From Gnetum montanum (Eukaryota; Streptophyta; Gnetopsida; Gnetales; Gnetaceae), in the NCBI GenBank assembly GCA_015680685.1, contig MNCI01007763.1:42970-106969 (forward strand): a DNA stretch of 64,000 nucleotides, written 5' to 3'. Below, one piece after another: positions 10,101-21,239 of this stretch. Numbering within the stretch: the stretch's first letter is position 1; each line of letters opens with the position of its first letter. The notes beneath the pieces are model-generated. The model was not told the DNA's origin, did no database searches, and saw only the letters and a list, made by a program, of their open reading frames with translations. The position numbers were made by a program, and so were the translations under genes.

Positions 10101-12583
10101 CTTCATAAGGCATTTGGTTCGAAGGTCTCTTGAAGGATTAAGCGTTAGAGGTAGTTGGAGATATCGAGGAATTGGCCATAAGTGAGTGTGAGGGTTTGTT
10201 TAGTTTATTAATCCAAAAAAAGGAATGTTTCTATGATTTTGATTCTAACCTACTCGGCTCAGAAGTTGGCTGTAAATTGATGGCCCTTGTGGCATTATGC
10301 TGTTGTGGTTTTGGAGGTATTTTTCCTTGCATGGGTGGAGCAAGAGGTAGCTGAGTTGGGGGCTAATAGATAGGTATGGCAAAAGGAGATGGCAGAGGAT
10401 AGTGCATATGTGGGTTTTTCCCCTTAGTTGACGAAGATTGGGCCCAAAAGTATTCTAGAGGGTAGTAATGATTTTGGAAGGTTGCATGACTAGAAGAATC
10501 CTATGGGGAGATTGGCTACTAAACATAGTACCCATAAGGGTCTAACTGTTGGTAAGGGTACTGCTATCTTGGGGGTGGCATCCCCCACAAATGTGGATGC
10601 TACCATTCCTAGTAGTGCTCATATAGTTATGGCAGAGCTCCACTTGGATAATATCCCTATTGCTGGTGGAACTGCCTAGAATTACCTTGTGGATAAGGCA
10701 ATCTCTAGGGTGTTTGCCTTTTTGCTAAGTGAGAATTTAGAGTGTACAGCCTAGACTCTTGCAAATGTGATACCATGGGGCAACATCCCTTAAGATGTTT
10801 GTATTGGCATATGTTACATCCATCATCTTCCTCAATGTCTGAGTCTACAACTTGTTCCACCGCAACAACCTTGCCCTTACCTTTGTGCTAAGCACGTTCA
10901 GCCTCTTTTCTCCTTGGTCGATCTCGATCATTACTCTGTTCTTTTGATTCTTCTACAATTTTTAGAACATTTTTGAATTTTTCATCAAAAGAATCCCACA
11001 TCTTTTCCACCTTGGCTAAAATTTTAGAAGCGAGTTTTTGTATAGGTGAAGTCTTCCTATTCACCACTACATCCAAAGGTGATTCCTCCACATCACAAAA
11101 TTGGACCTCCCTCTTCTAGATGGAAGGGTCCCAACTATAGTCCTCTACAATTTCCCATTTCTATAGTTCTCCCTCTTCCTTGGCTACCTACTCAATTAAT
11201 TGTTGATGTTGATGAGCCCTTAACTTGAATAGCTATCCTTGAGCGTAAATGCCAAGGGTCCTTCTTGTTTCAAAACGGAGCACATCTATGACATGGCAAA
11301 GTTGTTTGCATTAAGAGTAGCCATGACCAAGGCATCGATGTAACAAGGATTAATATCTGCCCATGGCTGCATGCAAGGTTTTGTGGCTACCTTGTTTCCA
11401 CCCCTAAATCTTTCATCACAAATTAGACACTCTAGAGTAAGTTTGGTATTTGTCATTAAAGAGCTTCAACATTGTACTCCATCGCCTAATTGATTTTGAC
11501 TCCAAAAACTAGTACCAGCTTTCTACTTCCTTAATGATTGTTTAGGGGAACAACTTTAGTTTTTGCCATTCATTTTCAATATTCTATAGGGTGCAAGCAT
11601 CATGAACTGCTTGTGGGTGAGTTTTCATATCACAATTATATCCCCCTTCAAATTTGGGAATGTTTTTCATATCAAGGTGCTTGATTAGACTATCTCTCAA
11701 GTGCCTAGTAAGTATTTGAACTACCTTTGCTATGTTGAGCATGCTTCGAGTGGCAAGTAGTGCTTCATCAAAGTCATGGTCCTGATGATGGCCATGGCAT
11801 CTGTGATTGTTCCTACTACCTCTCCTTTCATGATAATGAGCCTCCTGTAACTATCCACACCCTTGGTCACGACATTCCTGTCAACGTCCTTGATCATGTC
11901 AATCTTGGTGATCACCATCATCATGATCCCTCCTACAATAGTTGTAGTCGAATTCAGAACCTAATGAAGCTATGGTGGAAAGAGGGGGAAGGACTACCAT
12001 CCCCATGGTGTCGATCACCTCATCTTCCATGACGATGACCTCGATCTTCACGTCCATCTTCACCTTCACTATGATCTCCTCTGGGGGATCCCTCAACATC
12101 CTAGAACTCCTAGTCACTTGAACCTTTACTCTATATGATGGATTGGATGTTATGATGCAAGGGCAGAGATGTGGAAGAACAGGGACTACGAGGAATAGGT
12201 TTCTCATCATCGTGTTGGGCCTGTAGGGACAAAAGGTTACTAGACCATTTTCCCTTTGATTATTCATGGTTCTTTGCCTACTATATGTTCCATTTACATT
12301 GTGCCTCATTTGGATGATAGTCCCAATAATCATGATCCTCCATAATGTACTCCTCACCTTGGTCCTGAATGCCCAATCTAGTGAGAGTTTGAAGCAGCAT
12401 TCTGAGAACCGATCAATCAAGGGGCAATAGAATGTTGCCCTCCATGTCTTGCAATTTCATTTTCTCATCCTTATGTAGGATGAACATGAGGTTGGGTATG
12501 TACTCATCTGGATGCATATCCACCACCTGACATTCCTAGGGTACTTACAAGTTGGATTCGTCTTGCCTATGAGAAGAAGACAT
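10100..12583 (-). pseudogene. Element A gag (broken)
   Basis: The start ATG at 12583 (MSSSHRQ) is chosen because B (27389) and C (34161) have a similar ATG about 140-150 nt after their primer sites. The capsid-like region is read in pieces through stops. A basic/charged segment near 10890-11090 (SNDRDRPRRKEAERA) is followed by a zinc-knuckle-like CNICQYKHLKGCC at about 10780-10822, which has CX2CX3HX3C spacing. A Pro/Tyr/Gln-rich tail leads into the protease. In a live copy it would form the particle that packages element RNA. It is disrupted by several stops and frameshifts. Confidence 0.75.
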
Positions 12584-12726
12584 ACTAATGTTAAACAATA
12601 AATAATCTCGTATGCCTTACTCTTACTTAATTCCCCTATCATGAGTAGATTTTGACATAATGGGTCCATTCCAACAAAGTGAGTGATGATCTCGCCAAGG
12701 CTAGAGAGTGCACGTGAGACTAACAG

Positions 12727-12744
12727 TCCCCAGCAATGGCACCA
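12727..12744 (-). promoter_or_regulatory. Primer-binding site of element A (tRNA-Asp)
   Basis: Minus strand TGGTGCCATTGCTGGGGA. The complement of the tRNA-Asp 3' end is TGGCGCCGTTGCCGGGGA. The only three differences fall on its three CpG sites, as expected of cytosine deamination. Confidence 0.88.
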
Positions 12745-12745
12745 A

Positions 12746-13658
12746 TGATGAGTGGTCAAGTACCCCTACACCCAACCATACGAATCACAAGTGTTCATGC
12801 ATGATCTAATTGTATTTCGAAGACTACAAGCATTTATGCATATAATTATAGCCATCAAAATCCTAGTTTGAATGATCGTTGTCCTCTCAACCTCACTTGT
12901 GACATTGTAGAATGATGGTTAAGTGAGACTGAGGCATATGATTTTTTGTATGTTTTCTTTTATCTATAATAGCTAATTTTTCAAATATAGGGAATAAAAG
13001 GCTAGATAATTTAAGATTTTACTATGCTATCGCTTGACTATCCCTAGCATAAGTAACTAATCCCACCCTCCGTGCACATCCCAAGCATGTCCTTATCACT
13101 ACTGGGTTGCTAGACGTTAAGCATCACTAGGTTGCCAAGTGTCAGACATATGTTCAAGGTGGTCATGCATATGTGTTCTCGTGGAATACTAAAACATACT
13201 GTAACTATAAAGTGATAACAAAAGCATTAAAATTATTAAAGTTTGATAATAAAAGCATTAAAATTATTAAAGTATTAAAATATTAATGCTTAAGTAATCT
13301 AGTTCAAATGCTGCAAGGAATGTTCAAAAAGCTTATCTTTATTTCTGTTCACACCAATGGGCTCAAGTACATTAGTGCTTGAATAAAGAGTCATACACTC
13401 TTTGAACTATGTCTACAAGCACTTGGAAAATAATCTAACTCATGTGAAAACAAATTGCAAAAGCTTCGCTACAAGTTGAACAAAAGGTGCCATAAATATG
13501 GCGAGTGCATGCATATTTATAGCAAAAAATAAACTCTGCATTGATGAGGCCACGTCAACACCTAGAAAGATGCATCAATGGGATCACATTGATGTGGCCA
13601 CATTGACAAGCCTTCATTGATGTAGGCTAGTCGATGCAGTGGACTGGCTGCTTCATCA
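12746..13658 (-). repeat. 5' LTR of element A (913 bp)
   Basis: Begins TGATGAAGCAGCC at 13658 and ends ...CTCATCA at 12746, so the termini form the inverted repeat TGATGA/TCATCA. The inner boundary is followed after one base by the primer-binding site. U3 contains degenerate CATCGATGAGGCC repeats (13540-13640); the R/U5 part carries two ACTGGGTTGC-type units near 13100-13140. Confidence 0.88.
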
Positions 13659-15162
13659 GCTTTCATCTTTATGTTATGATTATAATGTCTTTAAATGCTT
13701 AACTAACTTAATTATGTACACTAGCCCTATGTGATGTGTTAGAAAAGTGATGTTGCTGGCAAGGATGTTGGATTGGGATACAAGAACAACTATTTAGTAT
13801 GTATTTATGCTTTATGTTTAATTTCAATATTTATACATTTGAACTATAGCACTACGTTGTGTGATATTTGGATATGATTTTAGTAAGTAAATGTCTAGAG
13901 CATTTGATATGGATCTCATAGGTTTAAATAGATTTTAATTTGGATTCCTAGTGTATTTGTTATGCATGTTTGAAATGCAAGGTATTAGTTATGGAGGGAT
14001 AAAAGAAATAAACTTATAAGAAAAAGGTTTAGTTTGACAAAAAAAAGTAAAAGTAAAAATGACAATTTTGTTTTGCATGACTTGTGCACAATAGAAAGAT
14101 TAATTTGAAGTATAATGCTTATGCATTATACATGATGCATAATAAAAAAGCACCACTGTCTTTTTTCTTTCTTTTTTTACATCACCACCTTCTCTATTTC
14201 ATGTAGGTTTTTTTTAGTTATTTGAAATAGAAACAAAAACCTAAGTTCATTCCTCTTCAATTTCTATTTTGTCCTCCTTTATTTTCCATATTTTTTTGAA
14301 TTTTGAGCTTTATGGATGGATTTTTCTTTTCTTTGAACTAGATTTTGGATTGTTGTGGTCATATCTAGATGTGTATGAAACTTGTTTAGAGAAAAACAAG
14401 ATTTTGTTGGATTTGGGATTACTATGATCATATCTACATGGGTTGCCTTTACTTTTTTTTCTATATTTTTATGCTAAATTAGTCTACATGATTGAGTTTG
14501 GATGTATTTCTTTTTAGATTTACTAAAATTTTATGATTTTGGTTATGGTTTGTTTAATAATAAATATGCAATGTACAATATAATGCAAATTTCATTATAT
14601 TAGATGTGATGTTGATGAGACTAACATGACCAAAATATTATATTTTATAGACCTGTTGTTGCACAAGCATTTTTAGGACTTCTAATCATCACAAGGTGTA
14701 ATTAAATATTATTATTTATTATTTTATTCATTAAAATTTTAATGCACATAACTTTGCTTCTAGGACTCTAATTTAGGTCAAATTACTATCATTAGGATCA
14801 TCTTGGAAAGTACTTTCTAATTGTAGAATTGATATTTTCTTTGGGCATATATTATCCTGGAGGTTGTAATAGTGGTCATTTTATAGAATTATATGTAGTT
14901 TATGAAATATGATTGCAGTGCAAAATTTTATTTTGCCAAGTTGCAGTACTGTTTTCATGAAATAAATGTGACTGTTAGGTGCTAATGTATGTCTGTGTTT
15001 TGGATGTGTTGTTCTAATAACATGTGTTGGCTTAAGCTAGCCTAGAGTTGCACATGTATTCATAATGATGCTTATAGTGATCATAGGTAGGTGGTGCTAG
15101 CATAAGGGTATGGATTGGTTGATGATGAAGCACCCTAGAGATAGTTATGAATTGACCCCTGC
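13659..15162. other. AT-rich spacer between elements A and B
   Basis: About 1.5 kb with T-rich runs (14160-14520). I found no coding stretch, RNA gene or repeat pair here. Confidence 0.6.
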
Positions 15163-16098
15163 TAATGAGTGGTGAATACCCCTCCACTCAACCATACAAA
15201 TCACTAAGCATTCATGCATGATTTAGTCAAATTCCGTGGATTCTATGTCTTCCAGTACACTTGTCTCTAGAGAGTGAACTTGCCTTAACAACATTTCTTG
15301 TCTTCCCAATTACACTTGTGATATGAAAAGGTATGGTTAAGTGTAATTGAGGAATATGATTTTTATTATTTTTACATTTTATGTTTTGGGTGCTTAAAAC
15401 AAAGGATGGAAAGAATGAAGTGATTCAATTACTAACTTAACTAACTAACTACACCTAACTAATCCTAACATAATCATCCATTCCCTCTTGATGTACACAT
15501 CCTAAACACATTAGCACTACTGAGCTACCAAATATTAAGTGTTACTGGGATTATCAAGTATCAAGCATATGCTCCAACTGATTGTACTTATGTGCTTAAT
15601 TAGTTATTATTTAATCTAGCTTAGTTTGGCCTAATTAATTATTTAATTACTTAAATCATTAAAGAAATTTGCATAAAACATCAAATGCATACATAATTAA
15701 TTAATCTATTTCCAAGTGCTACAAGGCTTATCGAAAGGCTCATCTTTATTGTCATTCACACTATTATGCTTAGGTACATCAGTACTTGAATAAAGATCTG
15801 TACACTTTTTGACTTTTGCTGTAGGCACTCAAAAATATATTCTAACTCTAAAATGACAAAACTACAAGATCTCTACTGCAACTATGACAAGGCATGCTAT
15901 CAACACAATGGGTGAGTGCATATTTATAAACTTTATTATGGTGTTGCATTAATGAGGCCTCATAAACACAATAAACACTATGTCAACATGGCCTCGTCAA
16001 TGGGTCAACACCATGTCGATAAGGTTACATCAATGAGGGACTATTGACGAGGCCACGTCAATGAGGGTCCATCAATGTGACATTATGACACTTCATCA
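15163..16098 (-). repeat. 3' LTR of element B (936 bp)
   Basis: Starts TGATGAAG at 16098 next to the polypurine tract and ends CTCATTA at 15163 (TCATCA with one C-to-T). U3 has repeated GAGGCC/CATCAATG units (15950-16085) and a TATA motif near 15920-15930. It aligns with the split 5' LTR. Confidence 0.85.
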
Positions 16099-16109
16099 TA
16101 CCCCACAAC
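16099..16109 (-). promoter_or_regulatory. Polypurine tract of element B
   Basis: Minus strand GTTGTGGGGTA immediately before the 3' LTR start, at the same place as the tracts of A, C and D. Confidence 0.65.
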
Positions 16110-16329
16110 TGAATGAAAACTCATCCTCAAGTTTCCTTACAAAATTTCAAAGGTATGAAATTATTGACTGACACTTGACACAACAAACTGACAAAAAAAC
16201 TAAGTGCCTAAGTATACATATTAACATCTTTACAAAATTTGTGATTTCATGACAAAAAATTGAAAAATGTGATATGAATACTTAAAATAGATGTCACATC
16301 CTTTGATGGCATGAAGATGGTTAAGAAGA

Positions 16330-19105
16330 TCAAACAATCCCAAGAGGTGAAGATTCCTAAGGTTCTAAAGGACCTTCATTAGCTTTGAATGCATGCAGTG
16401 GCTAAGAAGGCTGTAGTTATCCTGCCACGACTTCTACCTCTCGTGGAAGGCAAAAGGAATCTAATAATGCCTTCTTCTTCTTCTCCTTACTCCAAGGATC
16501 ATTCATAGTCCATGTGACATCGCCAATGTGAAATAGAATGGGGATATCCCATGAATAGGGCATTAATGGGAATAGCTCCTTGATGTTGATGAACTAGGTA
16601 GTAAATTATTTGGATTCAACATCAGGCACCCTTACTACATTTTGTAGCTCTTGGTAGTCATTCATTCTTTTTTCTAGGCTCTTGGAAATGGATCTCTAAT
16701 CAGTACATTTACCCTTGAGAACCTCAAGTTCAATGTTTGCCACTGCAAGCTTTTGCTTGGTGTCCTTGTGGTGCTTGAACTCAACCTTGTATAATAAGTA
16801 CGAGTTAGTCACCTACTTTTCCAATTCTAATTATGACCACCCAATAGTCAACATAGCTAAGTTTTCATATTGGAGGTTGGAAAGCTCCATATATATAGTC
16901 ATCTCCTCTATCTACAAGTCCTTTAGGTGAATTTCTACTTTATTATATTGATTAATCCCATCAACAATGGGCTACCATAATTTGTGTCCTTGTTGAAGAT
17001 GTTGGATGGTCTCATTCACCTTTGCCTTTTTCACTTGAATGTGTTTCACATTTATTTTCTTCTATAGGCTGACCTAATCTTTGTAATGATTTTTGACTCT
17101 ATAAATTTTGAGAGCCTCTGATTTCTAGGAGGCTACTTCTATTGCAACCTTTTGGCAAAGGGCAAAAACCTCCTCCATGAAAAGGTTTCTATTCTTGGCT
17201 ACCAATCTTTTTAACTTTGTATTTGCTCTAGCTAGTTTCTTCTATTATTGATGGATAAAAATAATCAATTATTATTTATGTGCATCAATGTTTCTTAGGT
17301 GATAGATTTTTGCAATCATCTGCACATTCTATTGGTGTGTTAGATCCAAAGCCTTATGATTTTGTGCTAGGTGGCCTCTATGAAGAATCGATAGAACACT
17401 GCTATCTCCATTACACCCTCAACCCCTTTCAAATTGGTGTGAAGATATTCAAGAGCTTCATCTCTTGTTAATGCTAGGTTGAGAAATGCATGGTCAAAAA
17501 TCTAGGCTCTCAATTTAGTAACTTCTGCAACCAAGCATTCATTTAGCTCCTTGGCTATTTTACATTGCCCTCCCAAAATAATATTCTTGCTCCTTGCCTC
17601 TAGCAACTCTAAATGGGTTACAATTATATTATCTACAAGGTTAAAGACATCCAAAAGTGATTTTCAATTATTACCAATCAGTCCAATAGTTCTTCATGTT
17701 ATGCTATGCTTACTCTACCACTTATGGTCACTAAGGATGTCTACACAACTTTAAGTATGGTGACATCTAGCACAGACATGATAGGAGCATTGAGTGTTTT
17801 GGCAATTTTTTAGCAACCACCTTTGTTGTTGTTTCTTATCCTTGGTGTTGCATCACCAATAGTGTTGCCCCCTCACCCTCCTCCAAGCATACCAAAAAGG
17901 TTGCATCATTCCTAGAAATATCTAGGAGTTGTTGTTATTCTAAAAGAGATACCGTTACCTCTCTCACACTAAATTTGACCTCCTAGACAACTATATTCAC
18001 TAGGTAGAGAAAATGGATCCACCTCTTCCCATCAGGCTGAGTCATCACAAGCTTGTACATAGATGGATCTCCACCACTCATGCCTACTTGTTGCTCCTAC
18101 TCACTCAAGGGCCATTCTTGGAACTTGCACAATTGTTGGGATGTTGCAATAATGTCCAGTACTATTTTTTAAGTGGTAGGTGGAGGTAGTGGTTGCTGCT
18201 TTTCTTCTTGGATTATTGTTGTAGGAGTTTTTTCCTTCATCATTTCTACCCAATTAATGGTCTAAGCATGTTGGATAACATCATTAGTATAGCAGGAAAT
18301 TCCTCCCCTTCAACATAGTTTCTTGATGAGGCAAGGAAAGGGGAGTGTCTTCCATCCACATTCATTCTCCTTGAATCACCTTTCTATCTCTAGATAGATA
18401 AGCTATGGAAGGTTGATCGAGAATCTTCCACTTAGAGCAGCACACACATGGGTATAAAAGGCAGTGATCTTCCTGGGCCTCATCATAGGATTTAGATGAA
18501 AGGTCGCAATCTTCTAATGGATTCTTTTTGCCAATGTAAGCACATTGTACTCCTTGCAATTGAGACCATAGCACCGCTAAATCCATTTCTTTTTTATGTT
18601 GGGATCCACCTATATTGAAATCTTAGTGAGATTTGCCCCAATTTCAGGTGACCTAAGTTCCTTTGCAATGGCTTGCATAAAGTAGGACACTAAAATGTCC
18701 TTGATCTTGACCATTGAGCTAGATGTGATAATTGGTCATATGGAAGAGGTCTTCAGTTGATCCTTTATCTTTTTAGGTGCTTGCTCCAAGAAAGAGCCAA
18801 AGTTCAACTCTTGAAGCACTATTTTTTGGACATTCCTTGATCTAATTTAGTTTAGGTAGCCTTCTGTTAAGGTCACCTTAAGGTTTTCTTGTTGAGTCAA
18901 TGCCTCATCCCAATGTAAATGTTTTGTTCATATGTTCTAGAATCTAATGAATAGACTCCACTTTGGCCTCCTCCCTAAGAGTTCTCATAGCATGGGTTGT
19001 AATTGCTTCTTCCAAGGCTTATTCTTGGCCCCTTCCCATTCTTGGTCATTTTTCCCTTGGTTGAGACAGTCCTCCTTCCTATGTGTGTTTGCCTTTTGGT
19101 ACTAT
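16330..19105 (-). pseudogene. Element B ORF3 (broken)
   Basis: Colinear with ORF3 of A and C, about 925 codons. The start codon is now ATA (ATAGTACC, from ATGGTACC by G-to-A), directly after the predicted acceptor. The coiled coil includes EFKHHKDTKQKLAVANIELE near 16770. In EK*VT (near 16815) a TAG replaces the Gln that A and C encode. The end is ESSPLGIV then TGA at 16330-16332, like the end of A. Internal stops and shifts are frequent. Function unknown. Confidence 0.62.
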
Positions 19106-19409
19106 CTATAATCACAACACATCTATGGATTAGTAAATATAATGTGTAACTAAGAATATTTGGATACCTTATCTCATTGATTACTTACACTTGGCTATGA
19201 CTGGACCATGGCAAATTGATTATTCTATTATTATTTTATTAATTAATATTTTATTGTAAGTGTCACTGGAGCTTATTGAAAAGGTTTAACTCTCATAATT
19301 TGTTGTTTTAATGTTTATTTCTTAGTTAAACCTTTGTGGGAGTTAGAAAAATGTCAAAACAAATTCTATCAAAAATGCATATTTGTGGCCCCCACAACTA
19401 AGAGCTTAC
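19106..19409 (-). other. Predicted intron in the ORF3 leader (element B)
   Basis: Donor GGGAG|GTAAGCTCT (exon ends 19410) and acceptor GTGATTATAG|ATAGTACC. The 304-nt length is close to the 310 nt of C. Boundaries coincide with those in A and C. Confidence 0.5.
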
Positions 19410-19551
19410 CTCCCAAAGCTAAATGGTCGAAGAATGAAGTGATTTTGACAAATAGTTAGCAAGTTATAAGCTCTTAAAGGTTCTGGGCTCTAAAAATTGC
19501 AAAAGTTCTTTCGGCCTTTAAGAGCAAATGTGAAAATTTCTAAGGGGGTCA

Positions 19552-19565
19552 TGCATATAAATGAA
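19552..19565 (-). promoter_or_regulatory. Internal TATA-like element upstream of ORF3 (element B)
   Basis: CATTTATATGCATG on the minus strand, preceded by CGATCGGGCC/GGCCACGTA repeats (19578-19640) and about 147 bp before the donor. It is weaker than the boxes of A and C but at the same place. Confidence 0.4.
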
Positions 19566-19907
19566 ATTTTTGCACTGTGTCGATCGGGCCACATATACAA
19601 GGCCACGTATGCACATGGGCTCTATCAATGGGATCCCATTTATGGGATCCATAAATGAAATTTTTATATTAGAATATTTTTAAAAAACAAGGAATTTTTT
19701 AATGAATTCGGGGTCTATGAAGTCCTAGAAAAGCCAAGAATATGATAAAAGCATTGAAGCTCAAAAATTTAAAATTTTGATTGAGAATGTGTAAATTGAA
19801 GAAAATATTAAAGAAGCGCATGGTCAGACATAGAAGATGGATGCACAAAAGATTCTAATTGCAATAATGCCTAAGGATAAGGTGCTTAACAAACCCAACC
19901 AAGAGAT

Positions 19908-19995
19908 ATGCAAGTGGGTCCTTCCCATAGTAGGCACATTCCCTATTTGTCCTTGCATAACCTAAACCCAAGGAGTTTGTGGGCCCCATAGGTGA
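19908..19995 (-). other. Conserved non-coding block after pol (element B)
   Basis: Carries TATGCAAGTGGGTCCTTCC, CATAGTAGGCAC and TGTGGGCCCCATAGG (plus strand), colinear with the blocks in A, C and D. Confidence 0.6.
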
Positions 19996-20440
19996 TTAAT
20001 GATTTATGAAAGTTAAGGACCAAAACCCAAAAGATTCTACCAAAGACTTCAAGTACATCAGACAAAGACACTGAGAAAGAACATGGACACTGATAGTGAG
20101 GTGAGTTATGGGTAGTATGGATGGATGATGCAGAAGGTGGAATGGAGTTCCAAATTGAGGTCAAATAAAGTCCATTATGGATTTGTGTTTAAATAACCTA
20201 AGAAGATCCATCCTTAGTCCAAACCAAAACCAACCATTTTTAGTGACTTCGCATTATCACTCCAAGACTAATGCACCCCCTTAAGACATAAGACTGCTCC
20301 CACAAAATAACCATCATTCCTTAAAGAGAAGAAAAGAGAAGTAGGAAGTGAGAGAGGGCCTTATTTAGAAGGGACCTTCATCCATGGGTAACATGTCTTT
20401 CTAGTCCCATAACTAGTGCTTATAGCCCATTTATTTGTTT

Positions 20441-20551
20441 AAGGGATGTGTTTTGAATTCCCATCATCATTTTCTTATCATTTTTAAATTTTTTTTATTT
20501 TATTTTGTTTTTTTTTCTTCTTTTTGAATGGGAACCACACCATGCAAAGAC
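20441..20551 (-). repeat. Post-integrase module, single copy (element B)
   Basis: One copy of the AAGGGATGTGTTTTGAAT - pyrimidine tract - GGGAACCACACCATGCAAAGA unit (plus strand) that is present twice in A and C and three times in D. Confidence 0.7.
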
Positions 20552-21239
20552 TTATTTAACTTCCTATTTATGGTCAACACATAACAGTAAGAAATCCATG
20601 AAAACACTCATGCACCGAAGTAGAAGAGTACAAAGGGTATTGAGTCCTCTTGAAGTCACACCTTGTGCAAATCTTTAAATCCTTCATAATTTTGGAAACC
20701 ACCAAGGTCACAAATTTATTAAAGGTTTATTTAATGAAAGGAATCTCATATTCCCAAAATGAGAAAAACCATAGATTTTTATGGATGGGTGGATATCATG
20801 GACTCACTGCCTATTCCATGAAAAAGAAATCATCTCTTAGCCATTGATACAAAAAATTCAAAAATAGAAATCAAACATTAGCAAACAAAAACATTAAGTG
20901 CAAACCCCCATTAGAAATAGTTACAAAACCATTATGTCCTATTGGCATAAATCACATTTATTAACAGAAATTAGAAAATCACACTAAAATAAAGTAAAAT
21001 ATATAAGAAAGTGTAAAATATTCAAGAAAAATTTAAATGTACAAATGATGGTGTAAAACAAAAAATGGTGTAAAATAGAAAAAAGTTTTAAAATCAAAAA
21101 AGTGTAAAATAAATAATTTGCAAAAAATAAAAATGTATAAAACAAAAAATATAAAAACTAAGGAGCCATGCATATGATTAGCATGGATGGTCATCTCCCC
21201 CATGACTGAGTTGGAAGAAGGAGATCCAAAAAATTGAGT

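Larger units (their letters stand above)
847..13658 (-). mobile_element. Element A: decayed Athila-like Ty3/gypsy retrotransposon with ORF3
   Basis: Minus-strand element: 5' LTR 12746-13658, primer site 12727-12744, gag from 12583, pol to about 6460, a 2-kb non-coding spacer, a separate promoter, intron and ORF3 (1619-4572), a polypurine tract at 1381-1394 and a 3' LTR (847-1380) cut by LTR E. The assignment rests on domain order (PR-RT-RH-IN), the tRNA-Asp primer site and RT motifs. Many stops and frameshifts make it non-functional. No target duplication can be checked because the left end is interrupted. Confidence 0.9.

Noticed and set aside
12000-12420. 173-codon minus-strand ORF at 11899-12420 as an independent gene
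   Set aside because: It lies within element A gag between frameshifts, and sister copies do not keep the frame; gag residues are read in another frame there.
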